From the NCBI GenBank assembly GCA_963682175.1, contig OY821792.1:1067501-1131500 (forward strand): a stretch of 64,000 nt of DNA, read 5' to 3'. The notes below the pieces were generated by a model. That model saw nothing but the letters and a program-made list of their open reading frames with translations, had not been told where the DNA came from and did not search any database. A program made the position numbers and the translations under genes. Origin of the DNA: Triglochin maritima. Taxonomy: Eukaryota; Streptophyta; Magnoliopsida; Alismatales; Juncaginaceae. Within the stretch, counting starts at the first letter, position 1; every line of letters starts with the position of its first letter. Shown here in pieces: positions 1 to 9,174 of this stretch.

Positions 1-1
1 A

Positions 2-520
2 CGTGCTGATGGCAACTGTGGATTTCGATGTGTTGTCGATGTCTTTCATGGTGGTCAGGAGAACTGGTCGTACGCCCGTCGTGCGATTTCTAATGAGATA
101 GGTGCACATCCTATTTATGAGACAGTCTATTTCGGCTATGTGAGAGAGGCTCGTCAACAAATTGATTGGGGTGGGGGAGGTTGTGGCGAGGATCATTATA
201 TGGAGGTTTGGTCCGACTTGTTTCTTATTGTGAATTTTTACAAGTGTGCGGTCATGTATTTCACAGTGGGAACGGATGGTTCGTTGTTCCCGTGTCTTGT
301 TGTTCTACCCTGGGAGTGTCCGTCTACCATGACGAGGCCTGTCAGAGAGTTGGTCACTGCTCATTTAGGGAGTTACGCTCATTTTATTCGTTTGGAATTA
401 CTTGATGATTTCCCAGTACCTCCTATAGCGACCTTATGGTATCAAATGCGAGATGAGAGTGCTGTTGGATGGGAGGATCAGTACCAAAGTAGGATGGAGT
501 ATTGGAACCGGTTACGTTGA
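2..520 (+). CDS. OTU-like cysteine protease of a transposon, 5' partial
   Basis: The frame is open from base 2 to the TGA at 518-520 and lacks its N-terminus. It opens with the peptide ADGNCGFR, which fits the OTU catalytic box with its Asp and nucleophilic Cys. A later segment, SYAHFIRLEL, offers a candidate catalytic His. OTU proteins of this kind remove ubiquitin from target proteins; in plants many copies lie inside Mutator-like transposons, and the tail rich in W, Q and R resembles those copies. The true start is outside the window, so the GTG at 140 should not be taken as a start. Because it sits inside a transposon, I infer it is a transposon accessory gene and not a host gene. Activity is unknown. 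Confidence 0.65.
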   Translation, partial: RADGNCGFRCVVDVFHGGQENWSYARRAISNEIGAHPIYETVYFGYVREARQQIDWGGGGCGEDHYMEVWSDLFLIVNFYKCAVMYFTVGTDGSLFPCLVVLPWECPSTMTRPVRELVTAHLGSYAHFIRLELLDDFPVPPIATLWYQMRDESAVGWEDQYQSRMEYWNRLR

Positions 521-798
521 TTGTAATTTGTAATGTTTTTGTAATGTATAATATATCGTGTATTCCTACTTATATCGTGTTGTTTTTTTACCGTATTTTA
601 AATTTAAATATTATTTCATATCTAAAGAAATAAGTTGAAAATCTTTTCGTGAAAAATAAATATTAAAAAATACGATAGTCAAAGAAATATGTAGAAGATA
701 TGTTCGTCAGAAATAAATAGAAGAGTACACAAATAAACATAAGCAAATACCATCAAATGTACTAACAGTGCAACAAAACGAAAGTAAAAGCAAGACAA

Positions 799-1344
799 CT
801 ACAGCTCAGCATCTGAATCATGGTCCGAAATGCCCAACTGGTTGTTCCAATCCTCGATCAGGCGATCCCAATCTGTACATGCAAGTCTCGTCGCCTCAGT
901 CGGCATGATGTCTCTCTCTCGCAAGAACGGTTGCGTACACTGTATCGCCCTACTCATCCACTGTATGTAAAATAAAAATTAGCGCACAATAACAAAATAT
1001 ACTTTAAAATTAAAAAATAAATTAGATAAACTTACCGCATCGGCACATGTCCTATCTAGTGGTCTCTCCGGTCTCGGAATGATACCGCGTACGAGTAGTG
1101 GATGTGAGCACCTACCGAACCACTGCAAATAATCTGGAGCACAAGTGGAGGGGTCGCGGCTACGACTCAGATCGGCGAGGTGTAGTTGTCCTACTCTCGG
1201 AAATGTCCCCCAAGGGGGAGGCGGTTCCGGCGACCGCCCGACTCAAAAATGTTTTTTTTTAAATTAATTAAAATAAACAAGGTAATTTACCAGATGTGAG
1301 TAGTCAGGGGTCTCCGCTGGTTCTTTTCCTGGCCTCCGAGACAT
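799..1344 (-). CDS. Small spliced MULE-borne gene (plant-mobile-domain-like C-terminus)
   Basis: Three minus-strand exons can be read. Exon 1 is 1291-1344 and starts MSRRPGKEPAETPDYSHL before a GTAAAT donor at 1290. The next coding block, about 1036-1215, contains DYLQWF and SHPLLVRGII and ends at a GTAAG donor (1031-1035). The last exon is 799-960, after an AG at 961-962, and ends DHDSDAEL then TAG. The DYLQWF/SHP motifs recall the C-terminus of proteins annotated as plant-mobile-domain or phosphatase-7-long-form homologs, many of which are transposon-borne. The upstream edge of the middle exon is unresolved because it runs into a GC-rich block (1199-1250). Exon 1 has counterparts at 2800-2850 and 14615-14670 in the other family copies. 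Function unknown. Confidence 0.45.
1199..1250. repeat. GC-rich block of MULE element A
   Basis: This short proline-codon-like GC-rich tract stands in AT-rich surroundings at the exon/intron border of the minus-strand gene. It is the smallest of six related GC-rich blocks found just inside the ends of this MULE family. Confidence 0.45.
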
Positions 1345-1652
1345 TTTATGTGGGGAATAGAAGAGTGATATGAAGAGAAAGTTGTGTTAAAAGAGTGAAA
1401 TGAGGAGTTATATTAGTAGAAAGGGTAGAGGGGCAAAATGGTAATCTTACGGGCGATTTAAGTAGTTTTACGGCGACGAATAGCAGTTCAGTATTTTTTT
1501 GGAACTACTGTTCAAGGTCCGAAAATTACTTAAATCGCCCTAATAATTACAGTTTTGCTCTTTATAATTCATTTAATACTCATTTCGTCCCGTCTCTTAA
1601 AATAAGGTTTCTGCCTACATTTTCTCATTTTCCCATTACAAACACAACGAAA

Positions 1653-1990
1653 ATGTCTGACGAAACGTCTGGATTCGGTGAATTAAGCCCAGCAAAAAAA
1701 ATCGGGTCGGACGACTGGGTAAAATGTCCCCCCATGTGGGAGGCGTCTTAGCCAGATGCCTCCCCCATGGCGAGGGCGTCTTAGCCAGACGCCACCCCCA
1801 AGTGGCGGGCGTTTTACCCAGACGTCTCTCTCATACTGATGGGGGGTGCCTCGCTAAGACGGTCGTCTAAAAAAAAATTAAAAAAATCGTAAAATTATAC
1901 GATATGTCATCTCAAATTATTTGAGGTTCCGTTGCAAGTTTTCAGTGGTAACGGGTCGGATTACAATGAGTTTTTTTTGCAAGTGATTAA
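1653..1990 (+). pseudogene. Remnant of MULE transposase N-terminal exons
   Basis: Exon 1 starts ATG at 1653 and reads MSDETSGFGE. After a gap holding a GC-rich block, an exon opens after the AG at 1924-1925 and reads VPLQVFSGNGSDYNEFF. The same two exons occur in element D (8174-8203, then about 8443) and on the minus strand in element E (38267-38296, then 38028 downward). In E the exon 1 donor is a clear GTAAGT and in D GTAATG, which shows that the GC-rich block is intronic. In this copy the donor is lost and the frame soon decays. The N-terminal position and the Asp-Tyr-Asn/Ser-Glu-Phe-Phe signature fit a MULE/FAR1-type N-terminal region, but that identity is inferred. Confidence 0.45.
1716..1862. 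repeat. GC-rich stem-loop cluster, element B left
   Basis: This block has several direct and inverted copies of a unit close to GCGTCTTAGCCAGACGCC, separated by CCATGG-like spacers, in otherwise AT-rich sequence. It occupies the place of transposase intron 1. Confidence 0.75.
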
Positions 1991-2322
1991 GATTCAAAAA
2001 TTTCCAGATCCAAATTTCCAGTGGTAAAACTTCCCGACTTACAAATACCACATCGACAGGTTGTTCGGGGTCTCGTTGAAATTTTTTGGATTTTAAAATT
2101 GTTGGATTTGGAAAATTTCACTTGAAGAAACTCGTTGTAATCTAACCCGTATAATTAACCACGGGCGCGGGATCTAGTGAGTTGGTGAGGTGTCGAACGA
2201 TCGACCGTTTGCTTCTCGGTCTACCGAACATGTTCCATGCGGATGATCGAGTTTCTATCGGTGCACCGTGATCGTAGAGATAGTAATTTTTTTGATCTTT
2301 CTGGAATCCGACCTCTACTCGG

Positions 2323-2490
2323 TCATCCGAATATTTATCCTCAGTAGTTTCGACATTTCTCTGGAAAACTCTATTCGGTGTACCGAAAGGGTATCAGTCA
2401 TCCGAATATTTATTCTCAGTAGCTTTGACATTTCTCTGGAAATCTCTATTCGGTGTACCGAAGGGGTATCAGTCATCCGAATATAGTAAT
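2323..2490. repeat. 75 bp tandem repeat in element B
   Basis: A unit starting TCATCCGAATATTTAT recurs at 2323 and 2398 with few changes, and a third partial copy starts at 2473. The same segment, with its CGGTGTACCGAA core, occurs at about 14264-14340 in element D, so it is a fixed internal part of the family. Confidence 0.8.
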
Positions 2491-2566
2491 TATTAACTTA
2501 ATAATCAATTTATTAAGTAATTATCTAAATTTATAATCAATTTAAATAAATTTAAAAAATAAACAG

Positions 2567-2750
2567 GGATGTCTGCTTGAGATGCCCCTACGTAGGAGGC
2601 GTCTGATTGAGCCGCCTCCCCCATCGGGGGAGCGGCTCCTTCAGACGCCGCCCCCTACGGGCGGGCTTTCGAGGGAGCCGCCCGACCCAGAGGGGGGCTC
2701 CCGCGGACGCCGGCCTGTTGGGTCGGGCGTCTCCCTCGAACGCCCGACCC
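2567..2750. repeat. GC-rich stem-loop cluster, element B right
   Basis: A GC-rich tract of imperfect inverted repeats (GCGTCTGATTGAGCCGCC and related units) lies upstream of exon 1 of the minus-strand gene as read on that strand's intron side. It mirrors the block at the left end of the element. Open frames here (2582-2937, both strands) arise only from the base composition. Confidence 0.7.
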
Positions 2751-3147
2751 AAATTTTTTTTAAAATTAAAAAAACTAAATAAGACATTTTACCAAATTCG
2801 AGTAGTCCGGGGTGTCCGCTGTCTCTTTTCCTGACCTCCAATACATTCTTTCTTATGAATATGAGAGTAATATGAAGAGAGAGTGATGTTAGGAGAGTGA
2901 AATGAAAGTTATATAAGTAGAAAGGGCAGAAGGGCAAAATGATAATTTGTACGGGCGATTTAAGTAGTTTTCCGGCGATTAATAACAGTTCAGTTTTTTT
3001 ACCAGTTTTATGTTGCTGGAATATATTGAAAATTAAACAAATTAATTGTTTGAGTAAGAATTAGTAGCAAAATAATGTTTAAATTTAAGATAAATTACCA
3101 TGAGTGATTTCTTGTGCATTTTTATATTTTTTATATATTATTATAAA

Positions 3148-3560
3148 AGTTAAATTGCAGTTTGTACCTTTGACTTTTGATTAAGTTACACTTTGTGCCT
3201 TTTTCCTTTGGAAATAGGCACTTACTCCTTAATCTTTGTTATTTTGGAAGTTTACCCCATCTCCATTTTTTCTTCACGGATTACTCTTAAGTTGATAAAT
3301 TAAGATCTCATTTTTCATCAATTTTATTTTCTTTCTTTTACTTCTATTTCTCAAAAGAATGACAACGAATTAAACAAAGATGTTTGAGAAAAAATAATAA
3401 ATAAAAATGATGTTAATATTACGGGTAGTTTGGGAAAAATGGGGAAGCGGGCACACTACCAAAATAACAAAGATCAAGGGGTTAGGTATCTATTTCCAAA
3501 GAACACGAGTGCAATGTGCAATTACATCATAATTCAGGGGGTGTAAACTGCAATTTATCC
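3148..3560. mobile_element. Mutator-type MITE with 9 bp target duplication
   Basis: Inverted repeats of about 105 bp form the ends: the left starts AGTTAAATTGCAGTTT and the right, read on the other strand, starts GGATAAATTGCAGTTT. The direct repeat TATTATAAA flanks it exactly at 3139-3147 and 3561-3569; 9 bp is the length expected of a Mutator-type insertion. The 413 bp between has no coding capacity. Confidence 0.82.
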
Positions 3561-3787
3561 TATTATAAATATTATAAATAATAATTTATTTTGTGTTTTT
3601 GTTATCAATTTTTTTGTTTAATACATATAATTATTAGTCTTTGTGTAATATATATAATTATAATTATTAAAAAATTATAATTATATTAGTTTTGCATAAT
3701 CCATAATGTATATAGTTATAATTATTTGTTGTGTATAATTATTAAAAGTAATTGTAATATATATAATTATATGACATGTTTATACAT

Positions 3788-4231
3788 CAGGGTTGTTCGT
3801 GGGGCGGGTTTGACCCGCCAACCCGCCCCGCGTAGGGCGGGTTGCGGTTGAAAATTTTCCTACCCGCCACCCGTTAACCCGCCGGACTAAACGGGGCGGA
3901 TTGCGGTTAATGTGTTACCAACCCGTTAACCCGTTACAAATATAATTATTAAAAAAAATACATATTTATGTATTAAAATTTTCGTTATTTCATTAAACTT
4001 CGAGTAATTCTTCTAAAATTAAAATTTTCGTTATTTCATTAAACTTCGAGCATTTCTTCTAAAATTAAAATTTTCATACCTGCGACCCGTTAACCCGCCG
4101 GACTAAACGGGGCGGGTAGCGGCCCAATTTTGTTTACCCGCCCCGCCCCGTTTGTCCGCTTGACTTTGGTGGGGCGGGTAGCGGGTGGGGCCAAACCCGC
4201 CCCGCCCCGCCCCGCCCCGTTTGCAGCCCTA
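3788..4231. mobile_element. hAT-type MITE with GGCGGGT subterminal repeats
   Basis: The ends are CAGGGTTG on the left and CAGCCCTA on the right, and the exact 8 bp direct repeat TTATACAT lies at 3780-3787 and 4232-4239. Both subterminal regions are packed with GGGGCGGGT/ACCCGCCCC units, as in Ac-like elements where such repeats bind transposase. It is 444 bp long and non-coding; open frames over 4090-4336 on both strands are by-products of the GC-rich repeats. Internal AT-rich direct repeats (AAAATTTTCGTTATTTC) occur twice, near 3980 and 4023. Confidence 0.87.
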
Positions 4232-4239
4232 TTATACAT

Positions 4240-5478
4240 AATTCTTGATTTCCTGCATTTTCCTGTGTATCTTGCTGGGAGACTCGTGAAAGATAAGGTA
4301 AACATTTTTTTTCCAAGAAGAGGTACAAATGTTTGAAAAAAATATGATTAAAGGAAAGTTATTTTATTTTCCCTCATTTTGAACCCCCGTTAAATCCCAT
4401 TTATTATGCACTTTGAGTTTGTTAGTAGGGGAAATGAAAGTGTGACTAAAAAATAAAGAGCACGATATCAAACATTCATCATTCCCCATCAAAGAGGATG
4501 CTTGGTTGGCTCTCGATCTCGTATGATTTTATATTGTCTTCAATAAGTAGCCAAACTCAATAGCTGATCAGAAAAAGTAGCTGGTTGGCTTCGTTAAAGG
4601 CATCGTTGACGACTAAATGTAATTTTTTTACAAGAAACACGAAAAAACGATAAAAAAAATTATATTTGAGTTTGGAGAATTTGTATTGTGTTTGTGTAAT
4701 GTTCATGTCTTACGGGAGGTACACGAATTGTTTTCGTTTATGCTATTTGTTTACATGATATACACAAATATATAATATACGTCGTTCTAAGAAAACATGT
4801 TCAAGTAATATTCTAGTGGTCAGTGTCATTCTTCTATCATTGGGCTCACAAGTTCAAAACCGATAACTTTCTCTCTTTTTTAGATTATATATTATTTAGT
4901 CTGAAAAAGAAGAGAAGGGAAAAGACACCAACCAGCCATCCAATGAATCAACCATGGGTTTCTGTTGTCAAAGACACCCGCTAATAATATATCAAAAGTC
5001 TAACTATATTGAAGAATAAAAAACCATACCTTCTTCCACCACATCTTATATAAAGAGTCTCTATGCACCTCACAAGTTACTAATGTAGTAGTGCATCGGT
5101 GCATGACTATCCTTTTTATAGTGGTTGTGTGTATTATGATAAATTTTGAGATTTTTATGGGACATATGCTTTTAGTTTTGGTTATAAGGAAGATCTAAAC
5201 TACTGTGGACACAATTTGTTACGAGCATTTACTATTACGTGCTAACTTAATGGTATGGTTTGTATCAATTCTTTTGCACAAGAAAACGTTGCTTGTGTTG
5301 TGGTGAGGATACCAAAAGTTAAGAAGCTGTACCGTAAATATCCATAATAAATATAAACTGGTTTGACTCATAAACGTCAACAAGGCAGTGATGGAATCTA
5401 ATTAAGATGCATCACCAAACGAAGATAAATGATCCAACCATATTAGTCTAAATTCTTTGTCTATTTCCATTATGATTT
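4240..5478. other. AT-rich sequence without a recognised gene
   Basis: I see no convincing open frame, splice structure or element boundary here. It is low-GC intergenic sequence. Confidence 0.5.
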
Positions 5479-5555
5479 GTTTTGATTTCAGTTTTCGGGT
5501 CGGCTTTAAATTGACAGATATGAATTAAAGCCGGCCCGAAAACTGAAATCAAAAC
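5479..5555. repeat. Near-perfect 31 bp inverted repeat (hairpin)
   Basis: The left arm starts GTTTTGATTTCAGTTTTCGG at 5479 and its reverse complement ends at 5555, with about one mismatch and a loop of roughly 15 bases. The transcript of either strand would fold into one long stem. It may be a very short MITE or a small-RNA source. Confidence 0.8.
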
Positions 5556-5751
5556 ATTCAAACCTAAACAAACCATGTAATTTTGCATATTTCAAATCAG
5601 AAAAAAATCACTAACCGTCTTCGCTTCCCAATCAGTGCGCTTCTTGTGTGTACCATCTTCCACGCTGGTCGTCGTTACCTCTGCCCGATCCACTGGTCAG
5701 TGTGGTCGCCCTCCAATTTGTGCAAAGTAGGAAAATGGGGACGATTACACG

Positions 5752-5880
5752 GGAATTTGGAAAGGATGCGAGTTATGGTTTCTGGACGGTGGGAAAACCC
5801 GGGGATTTGGGAAGGAGTCGAGTTAGGATTTCCGCAATGTGGGAGAACTCGGGGATTTGGGAAGGAGGAGAGTTACGTTT
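5752..5880. repeat. Minisatellite with GGGGATTTGGGAAGGAG units
   Basis: Three diverged copies of a unit of roughly 50-60 bp contain GGGGATTTGGGAAGGAG-like and GAGTTAGG-like segments. The open frames crossing it are not supported as genes. Confidence 0.6.
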
Positions 5881-5924
5881 ATTCATCGTCTTAGATTAGT
5901 CCGTGGGACTACAATCACTGGTTC

Positions 5925-6200
5925 CAGAGTGGATCCGGAGTGATTCCAGAGCCGATCCAGATTGTCCAGAGTCGATCCAGATTGATTCCAGAGACGATCC
6001 AGAGTCGATGCAGAGCGATTCCATAGACGATCCAGAGTGATTCCAGAGCCGATCCAGATCGTCCAGAGTCGATCCAGAGTGATTCCAGAGACGATCCGGA
6101 GCGATTTCAGAGACGATCCAGACCGATTCCAGAGTCGATACAGAGCGATTCCATAGACGATCCAGAGTGATGTCAGAGTCGATATAGAGTGATTTGATGC
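5925..6200. repeat. GATCCAGAG / GATTCCAGAG minisatellite
   Basis: Many short units of the form GATCCAGAGTGATTCCAGAG are arrayed head to tail with a basic period of 15-20 bp. Two overlapping minus-strand open frames with Ser/Leu/Trp repeats (5883-6233) exist only because the period keeps stops out. Confidence 0.85.
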
Positions 6201-6239
6201 AGAGTGATTCCAACACTGTAATGGTTTCGTCACGGTCTT

Positions 6240-7100
6240 AGATTAGTCTTAGTAAAATTTATTTGGCTACAATCAATCCCAAATCACACGTCCTACCAAA
6301 CGGATCACGAACCGATTCGGACGGCCGTTAACGTCCCATTCACGTCGTCTCTCTGGCGTGGGGCCCACGAACGGCCCAAGTGCATTTGCGCAAATAGAAT
6401 GCTTACCAGATGCACATGCGGCAATATCGAAAAAGCATGTGCATATGATCAATTTGAACACTTACATGATGTACTGTAGCAAATTCTCCAATATAATGTC
6501 TACGTGCATACAACACATATATTATCAGATTCATTTCTGGTGCAATACATAGGATACTAATTAATTTCCTTAATATCATAACTGAAAGATGAGATGTTTG
6601 ATCTTATGATAATACGTACATATGATTCTTGTAGACGTTAGAGAACATTTTGTGGTATTTTTCAATCAAGCCTTAGAGTTACTACAAAGTAGTAACAGAT
6701 GATGAATTTTCCTTACGGGAACGTTTACAATAGAAAATTCATGTGTATACGTAATTATAACCCCTTAAATTTTTTTGTACATTTATTTCAATATTTGAAA
6801 TGACAAAAAAATTCGCTGATTTTGATATTGTATTGGATAATTGTGTGAGATGTACTAATTTTATTGTCATTGTTTGAGAACCACACGTTACACGAAAGTA
6901 TTGTGCACGACAACAAACACACAAAAGATATAATTTTAAACAAACAAAAGAGCATGACAAAACGTGAAAAACATTTTCATGCAAAAAACCCATCAAATTT
7001 AAAAAACACCCGCCCTTTTCAATTCCTACTACATATACAAACACTAATTCATTCATCTCTAGCTATCCACCAAACCTTAAAAATTCTTCCATCCCCAATT
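6240..7100. other. Upstream region of the first lectin gene
   Basis: AT-rich sequence ahead of the lectin pseudogene. I see no separate gene. The 100 bp before 7102 should hold its 5' leader, but I cannot pick a convincing TATA box. Confidence 0.4.
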
Positions 7101-8227
7101 AATGGAGTTCCCATTCGGGCACCGCCACGGCCACGGTCACCATGACAACCAATCCCCACCACCGATGTACGGTGAAGAAGGACAACCGCCCTACCCGCCG
7201 CCCGGCTACCGTCCACAAGACCAACAACAATACTACCCACCACCACCACAAGAGCAACAATATAATTACTCTCCCCATTCCTCTGTGCTCCATGTTGGGC
7301 ATGAGGGTGGAGGAGGAGGTCATGGAGGGGAGAGGAGAGTGAGGACTTTTAGGGTTTATTGTAAGGCTAGAGAGGATTACTCTATCACTATTAGGGATGG
7401 GGAGGTTGTCATGGCTCCTTCTGATCCCAGTGATGAATTTCAGGTAAGGATTCATTTGCTCTTTTATTTGGAGATTTTTGTTTAGTTTTGTAGGGTTTGA
7501 TGGAAATAATATTTGATCTTTTGGTTTTTGAGTCGTTGACTTTTTTTGGGGGTGGGTGGGTTGACGGTAAGATTTGCTCTTTTGGGTTTTAAATCGTTGA
7601 CTTTTTTGGTGTTCGATGGAAATATTTGATCTTTTGGTTTTTGAGTGGTTTGGGGGGTTTGAGTAAGAATTGGGTTTTGGATTGTGACAGGAAGGTTTGG
7701 TTCTTTTTGGTGGTTGAAAGGTTATTTTGGATTTGTGGGGGATTGGAGGAAAGACTTGATATTTTGGTTTTTTTAATTAGTCTTTGAGTTTTAATCATCT
7801 TTCTTGTTTGAGGAAGATTTGGGTGTTTTGGAGTAAGGTTTACTTTTTTATTTGTACGAGGAAGAATTTGTTTGGGGGTTGTGGGATTCAGAGGAAAATT
7901 TAATTTGGTATTTTAAGTGTTTGACTTTTGGATTTGTTAGTTCTAGGATAAAGGTTTGAAATTTGATCTCTGGGGTGTTATGACTTTGATTTTGGGTTTG
8001 TGAGTTTAGGATAATAATAGGGGGTTACTATTCATCGTTGGAAAAATACTTAAATCGTCCCAAAAATGACTTTTTTGCCCTTAACAAATCAATTAATACT
8101 CATTTCGTCCCGTGTCTTTAAACAAGGTGTTTGACTCAGTTTTACTAACATTCCTAGTACAAACACCACAAAAATGTCTGACGAAGCACCTAGATCAAGC
8201 GAGGTAATGAAGGTGGATTTTTTTTCC

Positions 8228-8393
8228 GACTCGGGCGTCTGACTAAGACGCCTCCACCATGGTTGAGGCGTCTTAGCCAGACGCCTTGACCATGGTACAA
8301 GCGTCTTAGCCAGACGCCTTGACCATGGTATAGGTGTCTGGCTAAGACGCCTCCACATAGGTGGAGGCGTCTTAGCCAGACGTCTCGCTTTTT
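8228..8393. repeat. GC-rich stem-loop cluster, element D left, with a 46 bp palindrome
   Basis: Five or more alternating copies of GCGTCTTAGCCAGACGCC and its reverse complement lie in transposase intron 1. Bases 8336-8381 form a perfect palindrome with 21 bp arms (GTCTGGCTAAGACGCCTCCA and one more base) around a 4-base ATAG loop. Confidence 0.85.
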
Positions 8394-8664
8394 TTAATTT
8401 TTTTATCAAATTAAAATTATACGGTGTGTTATCTCAAATTATTTGACGTTCCTTTGCAAGTTTTCGGTAGTAACCGGTCAGATTACAATGAGTTTTTTTG
8501 CAAGTGATGAAGATTCAAAAAATTTCCAGATCCAACATTTTTTAAGATCCAAAATCTCGCGGCGGTAAAACATACTGACTTAGAAATCTTTTGGATTTTG
8601 AAATTTTTGGATCTAGAAATTTTTGAATTTTCATCACTTGCAAAAACTAATTGTAAGGTGAGAT

Positions 8665-9174
8665 TGCGAGAACTCCACCAAGGTGGTGAAGCAAAGACGA
8701 TCGTAACCCTAAACGAGGGTTCACACATGCACAACCAAAGAAACACAAACAGAAGATGAAGACGAAGACTAGGGTTTAGGAAACCCTTGCGGCGGAAAAA
8801 AAATGGTTGCGTCTTTTTTTCGTTAGGGTTTTCTTACACTGTTACACCATTTATATATGAGACGTAATCAGATTTCTAAATCCGGTAAACCGATATTATA
8901 CATGAACAAAGTAAAGCATAATCGGACCATCTAGTTTGGATCTGGTTGCCTCAGTGGACTGGACCCGGATTCATCATATTTGGTGCCTAACTTGATCATG
9001 AGATCAATCCCTGATTTAGACTGGCACCTTGATTAGATACCAGAGTCTAATTAGGTCTTAAACCAGCACGTATTCAAATTAGGTCCTGGATTGATTTAAT
9101 GAGGGTCAAGTATTCATCATGGGCTAGATGTCATTCCTTGTACAAGTAGGGTTGGATCCTCATGTATTCTGATA
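8665..9174 (-). repeat. 3' LTR of copia element 1
   Basis: This 510 bp repeat reads TGCGAGAACTCC at its plus-strand left edge and ends ATTCTGATA. The purine tract TGACAGGGAG (minus strand, 9175-9184) lies just upstream in element direction. Confidence 0.93.

Larger units (their letters stand above)
1..1491. mobile_element. Mutator-like element A, right-hand part
   Basis: This is the right end of a DNA transposon that begins before the window. Its terminal inverted repeat lies at 1451-1491 and matches, in direct or inverted form, the ends at 1501-1540, 2953-2993, 8020-8060, 14781-14821 and 38411-38450; the shared core reads TACTTAAATCGCCC. Inside are an OTU-like gene on the plus strand and a small spliced gene on the minus strand, converging. 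Captured or accessory protease genes are known in plant Mutator-like elements. The 9 bp T-rich stretch 1492-1500 separates it from element B. Confidence 0.55.
1501..2993. mobile_element. Mutator-like element B, non-autonomous
   Basis: Terminal inverted repeats of about 40 bp lie at 1501-1540 and 2953-2993, sharing the ACTTAAATCGCCC core. The left subterminal region keeps the start of a transposase-like gene (1653) and the right keeps exon 1 of the minus-strand gene seen in element A (about 2800-2850). No long open frame remains, so it would need a helper. T-rich flanks (1492-1500 and from 2994) may hold the target duplication, but it is ambiguous. Confidence 0.7.

Noticed and set aside
2582..2937. 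Overlapping Arg/Pro/Gly-rich open frames on both strands
   Set aside because: They lie in the GC-rich stem-loop block of MULE B; open frames on both strands at once come from base composition.
4090..4336. Three overlapping short frames with Pro/Ala/Gly repeats
   Set aside because: They are translations of the GGGCGGGT subterminal repeats of the hAT MITE.
5883..6233. Ser/Leu/Trp repeat proteins on the minus strand
   Set aside because: Minisatellite without stops in two frames; no start context, domain or splice support.
8228..8393. CRISPR-like array of 18 bp units
   Set aside because: Units alternate in orientation, spacers are not unique and of unequal length, and this is plant nuclear DNA.
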